The translations under genes and the position numbers were made by a program. From NCBI GenBank assembly GCA_944320815.1, contig CALUIZ010000023.1:1-48848 (forward strand): a stretch of DNA of 48,848 bases. The letters are read 5' to 3'. Within the stretch, counting starts at the first letter, position 1; each line of letters starts with the position of its first letter. A model generated the notes under the pieces. The model saw nothing but the letters and a program-made list of their open reading frames with translations, was not told the origin of the DNA and searched no databases. Of this stretch, positions 1 through 8,153 are shown piece after piece. The stretch comes from an uncultured Phocaeicola sp. GTDB lineage: Bacteria; Bacteroidota; Bacteroidia; Bacteroidales; Bacteroidaceae.

Positions 1-51
1 TTAGGCCTGTGGCTAGCGTTCATCCTGAGCCAGGATCAAACTCTTCACTGT
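1..51 (-). rRNA. 16S ribosomal RNA, 5' end only (cut by window edge)
   Basis: The reverse complement reads GAAGAGTTTGATCCTGGCTC followed by AGGATGAACGCTAGCC, the universal start of bacterial 16S rRNA. The GATGAACGCTAGC form is typical of Bacteroidetes. Only the first about 51 bases are present, and the gene runs off the left edge. The mature 5' end is placed at about position 51 by alignment of GAAGAG with the E. coli 5' end, so it may be off by a few bases. It presumably begins an rrn operon transcribed leftward. Confidence 0.95.
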
Positions 52-204
52 AGAATATCTTGTATAATCTTTCTCTGTCCTGGCCCCGCGTTCAAAACAG
101 ACGGCACTTGCGCCGTCTTCCTTACTCGTTTCCTTCTCTGTATCCTAATCCTTTCAATGATCTCTCGTTTCTTGTCGCCCTCGGTTCGTTCCCGAAAGCG
201 GATG
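52..204 (-). other. rRNA operon leader with stem-loop
   Basis: Transcribed leader between the rrn promoter and 16S. It contains a 7-bp stem, AGACGGC at 99-105 paired with GCCGTCT at 112-118, followed on the minus strand by TTTTG. It could be a processing or antitermination element, or a weak terminator-like hairpin. No open reading frame here looks real. Confidence 0.5.
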
Positions 205-235
205 CAAAGGTACGCACTTTTTCTGAATCTGCAAG
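205..235 (-). promoter_or_regulatory. Promoter of the rRNA operon
   Basis: On the minus strand, TACCTTTG (205-212) fits the Bacteroides -7 consensus TAnnTTTG. CTTG (232-235) lies exactly 19 bp upstream and fits the -33 element. The region further upstream (about 236-440) is very AT-rich, as expected for an rRNA promoter, and carries no convincing gene. Confidence 0.7.
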
Positions 236-448
236 AGTTTACATACTTTTTTTTGAAAATTTTCCAATAAAATTTATCAACACACTGAATTACAACAAAA
301 TATAATACAAAATTATTAATAAGAAAATAAAAACACCTAGAAGCAGCAAGTTTCCATATACCTTTATATATAAAATATTAGGGGAAAAGACATCCAGAAA
401 CCTACCCCAAACACACATGCAACTAAAGCAAATATCCAGATATGGCAC

Positions 449-476
449 AAAAAAAGCCTCCGGCATTCCCGGAGGC
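449..476 (-). terminator. Rho-independent terminator of the CorC-like gene
   Basis: An 8-bp perfect GC-rich stem, GCCTCCGG (456-463) with CCGGAGGC (469-476) and a 5-base loop, is followed on the minus strand by seven Ts. It lies 20 bases past the stop codon of the CorC-like gene. Confidence 0.9.
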
Positions 477-496
477 CATTTCATTTAACCTTATTT

Positions 497-1798
497 TCAC
501 GCTTCCTCATCACCTTCCTGCCCTTCAGCGGGAATCGTCACCAGCACCTTGTCAATGCGTGCCCCATCCATATCCACGACCTCAAAAGCAAACCCCTTCC
601 ATTCAAGAGTCTCCCCACTTTGAGGTATATGCTGGAGCTGCTGCAGAATTAACCCGCCCAACGTGTGATAATCAGCATTCTCGAACAAATCACTCCGCTG
701 AAAATACGACAAGAAGTCGTACAACGGACACTGGCCGTCCACCAGCCACCCCTCCTTATTGACACGCTTGATAATGTCAGGCTCTTCACCCGGATCATCC
801 ATCGAACCGACCAGCCCCTCCAGAATGTCACGAAGCGTGATAATGCCCACGCACGAGCCGAACTCGTCACACACCAGCGCACGACTGATTTTCTTCTGCT
901 TCATCTGTTCCAATGTCTTATAGACATTCATGTTCTCATGGAAATACACCGGCTCATGAGTCAGCGAATGCAGATTAAAGTCGGGTTCCGACAAGTGAAG
1001 CACCAAATCCTTCAGATTCACCACTCCCATCACATGATCAAGATCACCCTCCTCCACAATCGGATAGAACTCATAAAGATGCCCGCTCAACACCTTACGG
1101 ACCTCATCAGCCTTCATGTTCGACTCCAGACACACGATGTCACTCTTATGGGTCATGATGGAACCCACCTTCAAATCACCCAACAGAAAAACCCGCTGCA
1201 CAATGTCCTGTTCAACAGGCTGCACCTCTCCGTCTTCCGTACCCTCCTGAATGATAGACTTGATTTCCTCCTCCGTAACCTTATTGCCAGATTCCTTGAT
1301 TCCCAGAAGATTGAACATCACCTCCGTGCTCTTGGAAAGCAGCCATACGAACGGGAGAGCAATCTTGGCCAGCACATTCATCGGACGGGCCACCAACTTG
1401 GCCGCCTTTTCTGCCACCCCCAGCCCGATACGCTTAGGGACCAACTCTCCGAAAATAATCGTAAGATAAGTCACAATCACCACAATCACAACCTGTGCCA
1501 ACACAGGGGCATAAGCAGACGGAAGTCCCCATGAAGCCAATACGCCGGTAAACTCTTCCGCAATCTTGTTACCTGAATAAATACCTGTCAGAATACCGAT
1601 TAATGTGATGCCGATTTGAACGGTGGAAAGAAAGCGATCAGGATCTTCCGCCAGCCTCAAAGCCACACGGGCTGACCTGTTACCATTTTTCGCATCCGCA
1701 GAAAGCCGAGATTTACGGGCTGATATCAATGCCACCTCGGACATGGCAAAAATGCCGTTAAGCACTATCAACCCGATAATAATGATTATCTCATCCAT
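497..1798 (-). CDS. CorC/HlyC-family (CNNM-type) membrane protein with CBS domains
   Basis: Integral membrane protein of the CNNM/CorC family, linked in other bacteria to Mg2+ or Co2+ efflux. The N-terminal about 180 residues are the DUF21 transmembrane module, with hydrophobic runs such as IIIIIGLIVLNGIFAMSEVAL and VVIVIVTYLTIIFGELVPKR. A CBS pair follows at about 205-330 (including VGSIMTHKSDIVCLE and SRALVCDEFGSCVGIITLRD). The C-terminal about 80 residues are the CorC_HlyC transporter-associated domain (SGETLEWKGFAFEVVDMDGARIDKV is its core). The start MDEIIIII at 1798 is preferred over an upstream ATG at 1843, because it begins right at the first membrane helix; this gives 433 residues. 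Monocistronic, with its own promoter and terminator. The ion specificity cannot be read from sequence. Confidence 0.9.
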   Translation of the reverse strand: MDEIIIIIGLIVLNGIFAMSEVALISARKSRLSADAKNGNRSARVALRLAEDPDRFLSTVQIGITLIGILTGIYSGNKIAEEFTGVLASWGLPSAYAPVLAQVVIVVIVTYLTIIFGELVPKRIGLGVAEKAAKLVARPMNVLAKIALPFVWLLSKSTEVMFNLLGIKESGNKVTEEEIKSIIQEGTEDGEVQPVEQDIVQRVFLLGDLKVGSIMTHKSDIVCLESNMKADEVRKVLSGHLYEFYPIVEEGDLDHVMGVVNLKDLVLHLSEPDFNLHSLTHEPVYFHENMNVYKTLEQMKQKKISRALVCDEFGSCVGIITLRDILEGLVGSMDDPGEEPDIIKRVNKEGWLVDGQCPLYDFLSYFQRSDLFENADYHTLGGLILQQLQHIPQSGETLEWKGFAFEVVDMDGARIDKVLVTIPAEGQEGDEEA

Positions 1799-1822
1799 AA
1801 AATAAAAAAAGTGTTTCGGCGA

Positions 1823-1830
1823 CAAAAATA
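1823..1830 (-). promoter_or_regulatory. -7 box for the CorC-like gene
   Basis: TATTTTTG on the minus strand matches TAnnTTTG, 25 bases upstream of the chosen start. No good -33 element is seen at 19-21 bp. Confidence 0.45.
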
Positions 1831-1906
1831 CGAGATTGTTCAATCATAAGAATATACGACACTGACAATTATATAGTTTTAACAAAATCACGACAGACGC
1901 ACTTCC

Positions 1907-2812
1907 TTAATGTAAGGCATAACGCGCGAACCCCTCCCCAATCAGCCGTTTTATCTCCTGAACCTCATCCGAAAGCTGTCCATTCTTTCTATATCCGAAA
2001 TAAAGCGTGTTCTCTACGGGATGATATCCCTCCCACAGACGGACAAGTTCATTCCGTGCGATTGCGTCCCGGCACAAGTATTCCGGAAGGACAGCCATCC
2101 CTTCGTTTTTCGAAAGACAGCGCATGATAGAAAACTTGTCGGGCAAAATATAGTTAGGCGAGAAATCCGGCTCCTTCCCGAAATTCAGTTCCCAGAACAG
2201 ATTGAACTGCTCCCTGTCGGTTGTATTATACCACAGCTGAGACTCCAGCCACCGGGCAAGTTTCTTCTTATGTTCCACCAATCCGCCAAATTCCGCAATA
2301 TCGGTCCCGGCACCGGCAACCAGTACGAAGCGTGTGGTTCCCAACAATTCATAACCGACATTGCGTAAAGGCACCTCCTGATTGAATATCGCCAAATCAA
2401 CCGTACCATGGGCCAGAAGAGGAATCAGATTTTCAGTCGTTTCCAGATGCAATATCAGGTTGAAATTCAGGTCCGGCACATGATTCTCAAGAAACTGCCG
2501 GTACAAAGAAGGATACAGTCCGACACTCAACGTTGCCCTTCCCTGTCTTTTCTTCCTGCGGAAATTATTCTCTACCTCCTCCAGCTTCGCCAACGAATTG
2601 CACACCTGCTGATACAGCATTTTGGCACGCTCGTTAGGCACCATTCTGCGAGTGTTCCGCCTGAACAGCGGATAGCCTATATAAGCCTCCAGCGCGTTCA
2701 GATGCAGACTCACCCCCGGCTGGGAGATGTTCAGCTCTTTGGCCGCATCGCTCATCGTACCTGTCTCAAACACAGCTTTAAAGGTCCTGAACCATTCCAA
2801 ATCTGTTTTCAT
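1907..2812 (-). CDS. LysR-family transcriptional regulator
   Basis: 301 residues, the usual LysR length. The N-terminal winged helix-turn-helix spans about residues 4-64 (FKAVFETGTMSDAAKELNIS, then QPGVSLHLNALE and PLFRR, the classic LysR signature). The effector-binding domain follows from about 92 (RATLSVGLYPSLYRQFL). It is divergent from the xusABC-like operon with a 133-bp gap, the usual place for a LysR regulator of the neighbouring operon. That regulatory link is inference. The ligand is unknown. No strong minus-strand -7 box was found upstream. Confidence 0.92.
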   Translation of the reverse strand: MKTDLEWFRTFKAVFETGTMSDAAKELNISQPGVSLHLNALEAYIGYPLFRRNTRRMVPNERAKMLYQQVCNSLAKLEEVENNFRRKKRQGRATLSVGLYPSLYRQFLENHVPDLNFNLILHLETTENLIPLLAHGTVDLAIFNQEVPLRNVGYELLGTTRFVLVAGAGTDIAEFGGLVEHKKKLARWLESQLWYNTTDREQFNLFWELNFGKEPDFSPNYILPDKFSIMRCLSKNEGMAVLPEYLCRDAIARNELVRLWEGYHPVENTLYFGYRKNGQLSDEVQEIKRLIGEGFARYALH

Positions 2813-2847
2813 ATCATAATTCTTATAAAAACCTCAAAGTTTTCTTA

Positions 2848-2879
2848 TTTCCACGATTCATTCTCATCGCTTATCTTTG
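2848..2879 (+). promoter_or_regulatory. Promoter of the xusABC-like operon
   Basis: TATCTTTG (2872-2879) matches TAnnTTTG, with TTTC about 20 bp upstream (2848-2851) as a -33 element differing by one base from TTTG. Transcription would begin near 2886. Confidence 0.55.
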
Positions 2880-2897
2880 CCGCCACAAAAGTAATTC

Positions 2898-2914
2898 TTA
2901 TTTAGAACAAATAA
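2898..2914. promoter_or_regulatory. AT-rich palindrome, candidate iron-responsive operator
   Basis: TTATTT-AGAAC-AAATAA is a perfect 6-bp inverted repeat with a 5-base spacer. It lies about 12 bp downstream of the predicted start of transcription and 31 bp before the xusA start codon. The position suits a repressor site. AT-rich palindromes of this kind serve as Fur boxes in other bacteria, and the operon is iron-related. Binding by Fur, or by the adjacent LysR protein, is inference only. Confidence 0.4.
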
Positions 2915-2945
2915 AAACATTAACAATTAAAAAACCACAAACGCC

Positions 2946-5375
2946 TTGAAAACAACAATAAGATTAGTTTCATTCGTCATGCTGTTAACATTTTTCGTCC
3001 CCACGCATGCACAGCATCGCCACAAGAGAGAACATGGGAGAAGAAAACCTGTTTTCTCCCTGTCGGGTGAAGTCGTGTCTGCCGACAAGACACCGGTAGA
3101 CTTTGCTACCGTCTATCTGAAAGGAACAAATTTCGGATGCACGACAGACAGCGAAGGTGCCTATCGGCTGCATGTACCTTCAGGGAATTACACCCTGGTA
3201 GTAGCCATGCTCGGATTCGAGACACACGAAGAAAAGATTGAAATAAACGGAGAAAAAGAAGTCCGTCTCGACGTGACCTTACAGCCGGACATAAAGGAAC
3301 TGGACGAAGTGGTCATTGTTTCCAACGGAGTGGGAAGAATAAAACGCTCGGCTTTCAACGCCGTCGCCGTGGATGCCACCGAGCTGCAGAACACCACCAA
3401 GAATCTGAGCGAGGCATTGCAGAAGCTCCCGGGCATGAAGCTGAGAGAATCGGGAGGAGTGGGTTCCGACATGCAGCTCATGCTGGACGGATTCAGCGGC
3501 AAACACGTAAAAGTGTTCATCGACGGCGTTCCGCAGGAAGGTGCAGGAACCGCCTTCGACCTGAACAACATTCCGGTAAACTTCGCAGAGAGAATCGAAG
3601 TATATAAAGGAGTGGTGCCCGTAGGATTCGGTACGGATGCCCTGGGAGGTATCATCAATATTGTCACCAACAAGAAAAAGCGCGACTGGTTTCTGGACGC
3701 ATCCTATTCGTATGGCTCGTTCAACACGCACAAATCATATGTCAACTTCGGACAGAATTTCAGAAACGGACTGACCTATGAAATAAACGCATACCAGAAC
3801 TACTCGGACAATGACTATCACATTGAGAACTGGGTGGAGGAGTTCAATCATGAAAACAATACATCCATCAGCGATGAAAATACCGTCCATCGTGTGAAAC
3901 GCTTCAACGACACCTTCCACAACGAAGCGGTAATCGGGAAACTGGGAGTCACCGGCAAGCCATGGGCCGACCGCCTGATGTTCGGATTCGCCTATTCTCA
4001 TTTCTATAAGGAAATCCAGAACGGTGTATATCAGGAAATCGTGTTCGGAGAGAAACACCGCCATGGACATTCATTCGTCCCTTCCGTAGAATACCGGAAA
4101 AGAGACTTGCTTGTGAAAGGACTGGACGTGATGGCCACGGCCAACTACAACCACAATCTCACGACCAACGTTGATACAGCCATGTACAAATACAACTGGT
4201 TCGGAGACCGTATGCCCAAAAGAACGGCAGGAGAGCAGTCCAACCAGTACAGCGAACAGAAAAACACCAACTGGAACGCGACATTCACGCTCAACTACCG
4301 CATCGGAGACATCCATACGCTGACATTCAACCACGTGTTCAGTTCATTCAGGCGGACAGGAAGAAGTCTGATTCCCACCAACTCCAAGCTGGAGAACTAC
4401 GATGTCCCGACTCGGACACACAAGAACATTTCAGGACTTTCCTATCGCCTGATGCCGTCTGAAAAATGGAACCTGTCGGTATTCGGGAAATACTATAACT
4501 CGATGAGCAAAGGCACCGTACAATTGACGGACAACAATGCGGGAAGCGACGTGATGGTGACACAGAATGTCAGCTCGCTCGGGTACGGTGCCGCCGGAAC
4601 TTATTTTCTGCTGCAGGATTTGCAGATGAAGCTCTCTTACGAGAAAGCCCTCCGGATGCCAAGCACACAGGAACTGTTCGGCGACGGCGATCTGGAAGCG
4701 GGGAAAGCCGACCTGAAACCCGAACGGAGTGACAACATTAATGTAAACCTCAGCTACCAGAAACAATTCGGCAAGCATGGACTGTATGCGGAAGGGGCAT
4801 TCATCTACAGAAACACGCACGACTATATCAAGCGCGACCTCTCTACCGTCGGCGGCACAAGCTACGGGAGCTACACCAACCACGGACGGGTGGAGACGAA
4901 AGGATTCAACGTGTCGGTACGGTACAGCTATGACCGGTGGTTCAGTGCCGGCGGAACGTTCAACAATCTGAACACACGCGACAAGGAAAGGAAACGCGCA
5001 GCCAGCAGCGGACAGCATGCGTTGACCTATGGACAGCGCATTCCCAACGTGCCTTACATGTTCGCCAATTTCGACGCGAACTTCTCCTGGCACGACCTGT
5101 CCTCAAAAGGCGACGCACTGAGCGTGGGATGGGACTGCTTCTACCAGCACGATTTCCCGCTGTATTGGGAAAGTTTCGGCGACGCTTCCACCAAAATCAA
5201 GGTTCCTGAACAGTTCTCGCACAACCTGACACTGAGCTACAGCATCAAGAACGGGAAATACAACTTCTCGTTCGAATGCAGAAACCTGACCGATGCAAAA
5301 CTGTACGACAATTTCAGTCTCCAGAAAGCCGGAAGGGCATTCTACGGAAAAGTGCGCGTATATTTCGGAAATTGA
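2946..5375 (+). CDS. xusA: TonB-dependent outer-membrane receptor, XusA-like (xenosiderophore uptake)
   Basis: 809-residue outer-membrane receptor. A signal peptide (LVSFVMLLTFFVPTHAQ) is followed by a carboxypeptidase-regulatory-like domain at about 36-115 (FSLSGEVVSADKTPVDFATV). The plug domain follows (VFIDGVPQEG, then AERIEVYKGVVPVGFGTDAL and GGIINIVTNK), and then the beta barrel to the C-terminal aromatic strand (FYGKVRVYFGN). The start is TTG: it gives a complete signal peptide, whereas the next ATG (2979) would cut into it. The receptor would import an iron-siderophore complex using TonB energy. Its partners downstream are a DUF4374 lipoprotein and a PepSY membrane protein, the same order as XusABC (BT2065-BT2063) of B. 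thetaiotaomicron, which imports ferric enterobactin and salmochelin. The name rests on domain order, not on an alignment. Confidence 0.8.
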   Translation: MKTTIRLVSFVMLLTFFVPTHAQHRHKREHGRRKPVFSLSGEVVSADKTPVDFATVYLKGTNFGCTTDSEGAYRLHVPSGNYTLVVAMLGFETHEEKIEINGEKEVRLDVTLQPDIKELDEVVIVSNGVGRIKRSAFNAVAVDATELQNTTKNLSEALQKLPGMKLRESGGVGSDMQLMLDGFSGKHVKVFIDGVPQEGAGTAFDLNNIPVNFAERIEVYKGVVPVGFGTDALGGIINIVTNKKKRDWFLDASYSYGSFNTHKSYVNFGQNFRNGLTYEINAYQNYSDNDYHIENWVEEFNHENNTSISDENTVHRVKRFNDTFHNEAVIGKLGVTGKPWADRLMFGFAYSHFYKEIQNGVYQEIVFGEKHRHGHSFVPSVEYRKRDLLVKGLDVMATANYNHNLTTNVDTAMYKYNWFGDRMPKRTAGEQSNQYSEQKNTNWNATFTLNYRIGDIHTLTFNHVFSSFRRTGRSLIPTNSKLENYDVPTRTHKNISGLSYRLMPSEKWNLSVFGKYYNSMSKGTVQLTDNNAGSDVMVTQNVSSLGYGAAGTYFLLQDLQMKLSYEKALRMPSTQELFGDGDLEAGKADLKPERSDNINVNLSYQKQFGKHGLYAEGAFIYRNTHDYIKRDLSTVGGTSYGSYTNHGRVETKGFNVSVRYSYDRWFSAGGTFNNLNTRDKERKRAASSGQHALTYGQRIPNVPYMFANFDANFSWHDLSSKGDALSVGWDCFYQHDFPLYWESFGDASTKIKVPEQFSHNLTLSYSIKNGKYNFSFECRNLTDAKLYDNFSLQKAGRAFYGKVRVYFGN

Positions 5376-5415
5376 AGACAGACGAAAGAATAATCATCAC
5401 TAAATACAAAAAGCC

Positions 5416-6825
5416 ATGAACAGTAAAAATTTAACATTAGGTTTGACCGCAGCCCTGATTGCCGGAGGAATGTTTACAGCATGTACGGAAGAAGAAGGGC
5501 CCTCATTCGAAAGTCACAACAGCTTCAAGGGGAACTATGTCATCCCCGCCACTGCAGGCGAAACGACTTACCTGCTGACATCCGAGACGCTGGACGAAGG
5601 TGAAATCTCCGTATTCGGAAGCGGAAAGGAGTTTCAGGACAACATCTCCTACTGGATTTTCTATGACCAGAACTATTTTTTCGGAATCACCTACAATGAC
5701 GGAAACAACGGAACCGGAGGATGCTACTATCTGGACGGAAACAATGTGCCGCAAAAGAAACACAGTTACAACTTCAACCGCTTCACCACCTACGGGAAAT
5801 GGGGTGAGAACGTGATTACCATATCTACAGGCGACACCAAGCAGACAGACACGAAAGGAAACAAGGCACAAGGGTTCCTCATCAACTATCTGAACGCCAA
5901 GGATGGTACAAACAGTACCAACCAGAAAGACATCCTCGCCGAAAACTTTCTGGGCAATGGAGAGAAGGTCACCATGGCCGGAATGGTGGAAGCGAACGGG
6001 AAGCTCTACACATCCATCGTCCCGATGGGCATGAGCCATTATGGAGTGAACACCTGGCCCGACAAAGTGGTGAACCAAGACTATATCGCCACGGGGGAAG
6101 GAGGAAGCGGAAGCGGGAAATACACCGCCGGGCAGATTCCTTCCACACAATATCCCGACCAGGCCCATATCGCCATCTACAGCGGAAGCAAGTTTGAGAA
6201 CGAACCTGTCATCGCCACGACCGACAGAATCGGTTTTGCCTGCGGACGGATGAAGTCGCAGTACTATCAGACTATCTGGTGTGATGACGACGGGAATCTT
6301 TATGTGTTCTCCGGAGGATACGGACGCACGACCGACCCGAACGGAGGCACGAACCTGAAAGCGCGGGCGCAGGGAAAGCTTCAGTCGGGAGTGGTACGCA
6401 TACCGAAAGGCGCGACCGACTTCGATGACTATTACTGTAACCTTGAGACAATGGACGGCGCAAGCGGACACCCTCTGTTCAGGTGCTGGCATGTGGGCGG
6501 CGACTATTTCCTGCTCAACAACTACAGCTGCACGATAGAAGAGGTTAAGACGCTCGGCACCAAAGCGCCGAAAGCGGAGCTTGTCATCTTCAAGGCCAGC
6601 GAACAGCGGCTCATCCCCATCACCGGACTCCCCGGAAACATCTCTTCATTCGGCAACACGCCCTATCTGGAAAACAAGCATTTCTACATTCCGGTACTGA
6701 CAACGGAAGACGGAGCCAAACCGACATTCTACAAAATCAGCCCCGAAACTGGAGAGGCTGTAAAAGGACTGGTGGTAGAAGCCGATGAAGTGACACTTGC
6801 CGGAAAGGTGGCACTGGTAAAATGA
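5416..6825 (+). CDS. xusB: DUF4374 surface lipoprotein, XusB-like siderophore-binding protein
   Basis: 469 residues. The lipoprotein signal ends at the lipobox MFTAC, with Cys23 followed by acidic TEEEGP, a common surface-export-like context in Bacteroides. The body fits the DUF4374 beta-propeller family, with aromatic and glycine-rich strands such as [19 protein letters not shown] and [17 protein letters not shown]. In B. thetaiotaomicron the corresponding protein XusB is a lipoprotein that binds ferric enterobactin and hands it to XusA. It lies 40 bp after xusA and is followed by a strong hairpin before xusC. Function is assigned from family and operon. Confidence 0.8.
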   Translation: MNSKNLTLGLTAALIAGGMFTACTEEEGPSFESHNSFKGNYVIPATAGETTYLLTSETLDEGEISVFGSGKEFQDNISYWIFYDQNYFFGITYNDGNNGTGGCYYLDGNNVPQKKHSYNFNRFTTYGKWGENVITISTGDTKQTDTKGNKAQGFLINYLNAKDGTNSTNQKDILAENFLGNGEKVTMAGMVEANGKLYTSIVPMGMSHYGVNTWPDKVVNQDYIATGEGGSGSGKYTAGQIPSTQYPDQAHIAIYSGSKFENEPVIATTDRIGFACGRMKSQYYQTIWCDDDGNLYVFSGGYGRTTDPNGGTNLKARAQGKLQSGVVRIPKGATDFDDYYCNLETMDGASGHPLFRCWHVGGDYFLLNNYSCTIEEVKTLGTKAPKAELVIFKASEQRLIPITGLPGNISSFGNTPYLENKHFYIPVLTTEDGAKPTFYKISPETGEAVKGLVVEADEVTLAGKVALVK

Positions 6826-6834
6826 TACTTTCCA

Positions 6835-6896
6835 AAAACACCCCGCTATTTCAGTCAAAGCAACAGGATGTTCTGATTGAAACAACGGGGTGTTTT
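6835..6896 (+). terminator. Strong intercistronic hairpin between xusB and xusC
   Basis: Outer stem of 11 perfect base pairs (6835-6845 AAAACACCCCG with 6886-6896 CGGGGTGTTTT). An inner 9-bp stem, TTTCAGTCA with TGATTGAAA, contains one G-T pair. It starts ten bases after the xusB stop and ends 38 bases before the xusC start. The 3' T run is only four, so partial termination or an mRNA-stabilising role is as likely as full termination. Confidence 0.6.
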
Positions 6897-6934
6897 CCAG
6901 GAAGCCTGACACATCAACATATTTCCAAGACAAC

Positions 6935-8041
6935 ATGAAAAGACTCATCAAAGATATCCATCTCTGGCTCTCCATCCCGGCGGGACTTCTGATTTCTGTC
7001 ATCTGCCTGTCCGGAGCGGCTCTGGTGTTTGAACAGGACATCACCCAAGCACTTAATCCGCACCTATACCGCACGAAAGCGGTGCCGGAAGACGGGCGGT
7101 TTCTGAAACCGTCGGAACTGGCCGCGCGCATAGAGAATCATCTGTCCGACCCTTTGCCTCTCATTTCCCTGCAAATGCCAGGCACACCGGACGGCGTATG
7201 TATGGCAAGTTTTGAGGGCACAGGAAAAAAGACATTGAGCGTCAACCCCTATACAGGCGCAGTCAACGGATGGACGGAAAGCCTTCCTTTCTTCCAGACC
7301 ATGCGCAAACTGCACCGATGGTTTATGGATCCTCCTCCACAGAAAGGAGCCACATCTATAGGAAAGATGGCGGTAGGCATCTGTACGCTTCTCATGACGG
7401 TGATACTGGTCACAGGACTGATTGTCTGGATACCACGGACGGAGAAAGCGTTGAAAAACAGATTGAAGGTGACATGCTCCAAAGGATGGAGACGCTTCTG
7501 GTATGACAGTCATGTGGTTTTGGGATTCTATTCCACCGTCTTCCTGCTCGTGATGGCACTGACCGGACTCACATGGTCGTTCGGCTGGTATCGGAATGCG
7601 GCTTATTCCTTGTTCGGAGCGGACATACAATCCCATGCATCAAAAGGGAAAAGCACCCACAATCCGTCGGGCAAAGACAACCGCAACATATCGGATTTCA
7701 AGGTCTGGGACCAGATATATGAACAGCTCAACTCACAATACGGACAATACAAGACTCTCACCCTTTCGGCTAAAGAAGCACAAGTGAATCCCGACCCGGC
7801 CTCATCCATGCGGAAAAACGACCGGATTTCATTTGATCCATCAAGCGGTAAGATAAAAAAGATTACCCCCTACAATGAAATGCCCCGGTCGCAGACTTTG
7901 AAGGGATGGTTCTATGCGTTCCACACCGGGAGCTGGGGAGGAATGATTACCAAAATTCTTTATTTCATCGCCGCACTGACCGGAGGCACGCTTCCTCTGA
8001 CCGGCTATTATCTGTGGCTGAAACGGAAAAAGTATATTTGA
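6935..8041 (+). CDS. xusC: PepSY-associated TM protein, XusC-like inner-membrane protein
   Basis: 368 residues from ATG 6935; an upstream in-frame GTG (6890) lies inside the hairpin and is rejected. It fits the PepSY_TM family with four membrane segments: LWLSIPAGLLISVICLSGAA near the N-terminus, MAVGICTLLMTVILVTGLIV near residue 150, VLGFYSTVFLLVMALTGLTW near 195, and ILYFIAALTGGTLPLTGYYL at the C-terminus. A periplasmic PepSY-type loop lies between the first two. Members of this family often accompany siderophore receptors and may act in ferric-siderophore reduction or uptake at the inner membrane. Last gene of the operon. Confidence 0.8.
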   Translation: MKRLIKDIHLWLSIPAGLLISVICLSGAALVFEQDITQALNPHLYRTKAVPEDGRFLKPSELAARIENHLSDPLPLISLQMPGTPDGVCMASFEGTGKKTLSVNPYTGAVNGWTESLPFFQTMRKLHRWFMDPPPQKGATSIGKMAVGICTLLMTVILVTGLIVWIPRTEKALKNRLKVTCSKGWRRFWYDSHVVLGFYSTVFLLVMALTGLTWSFGWYRNAAYSLFGADIQSHASKGKSTHNPSGKDNRNISDFKVWDQIYEQLNSQYGQYKTLTLSAKEAQVNPDPASSMRKNDRISFDPSSGKIKKITPYNEMPRSQTLKGWFYAFHTGSWGGMITKILYFIAALTGGTLPLTGYYLWLKRKKYI

Positions 8042-8071
8042 GGAAAGCCGACAGTTGAACATCAGGAGTCT

Positions 8072-8150
8072 CAAAACAGAAATCCGACTGCCAAAACCAA
8101 TCCCCGGAGGAGTTTTGACAGTCGGATTTCTGTTTTGGGTCTTCTTTTTA
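8072..8150 (+). terminator. Long-stem terminator after xusC
   Basis: A 26-bp inverted repeat (8072-8097 with 8112-8137) has a single T-C change, which still pairs as G-U in one RNA, and a 14-base loop. A T-rich stretch (CTTCTTTTTA) follows on the plus strand. It sits between convergent genes and probably blocks read-through from both sides. The stem is unusually long for an intrinsic terminator. Confidence 0.75.
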
Positions 8151-8153
8151 TTG

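Noticed and set aside
1..500. Small open frames on both strands in the rRNA upstream region
   Set aside because: The region is rRNA leader, promoter and AT-rich upstream sequence; the frames have no coding character.
665..1534. Long plus-strand open frame (289 codons) opposite the CorC-like gene
   Set aside because: It is a shadow of the minus-strand gene: rich in His, Gln and Arg from reversed codons, with no motif or promoter of its own.
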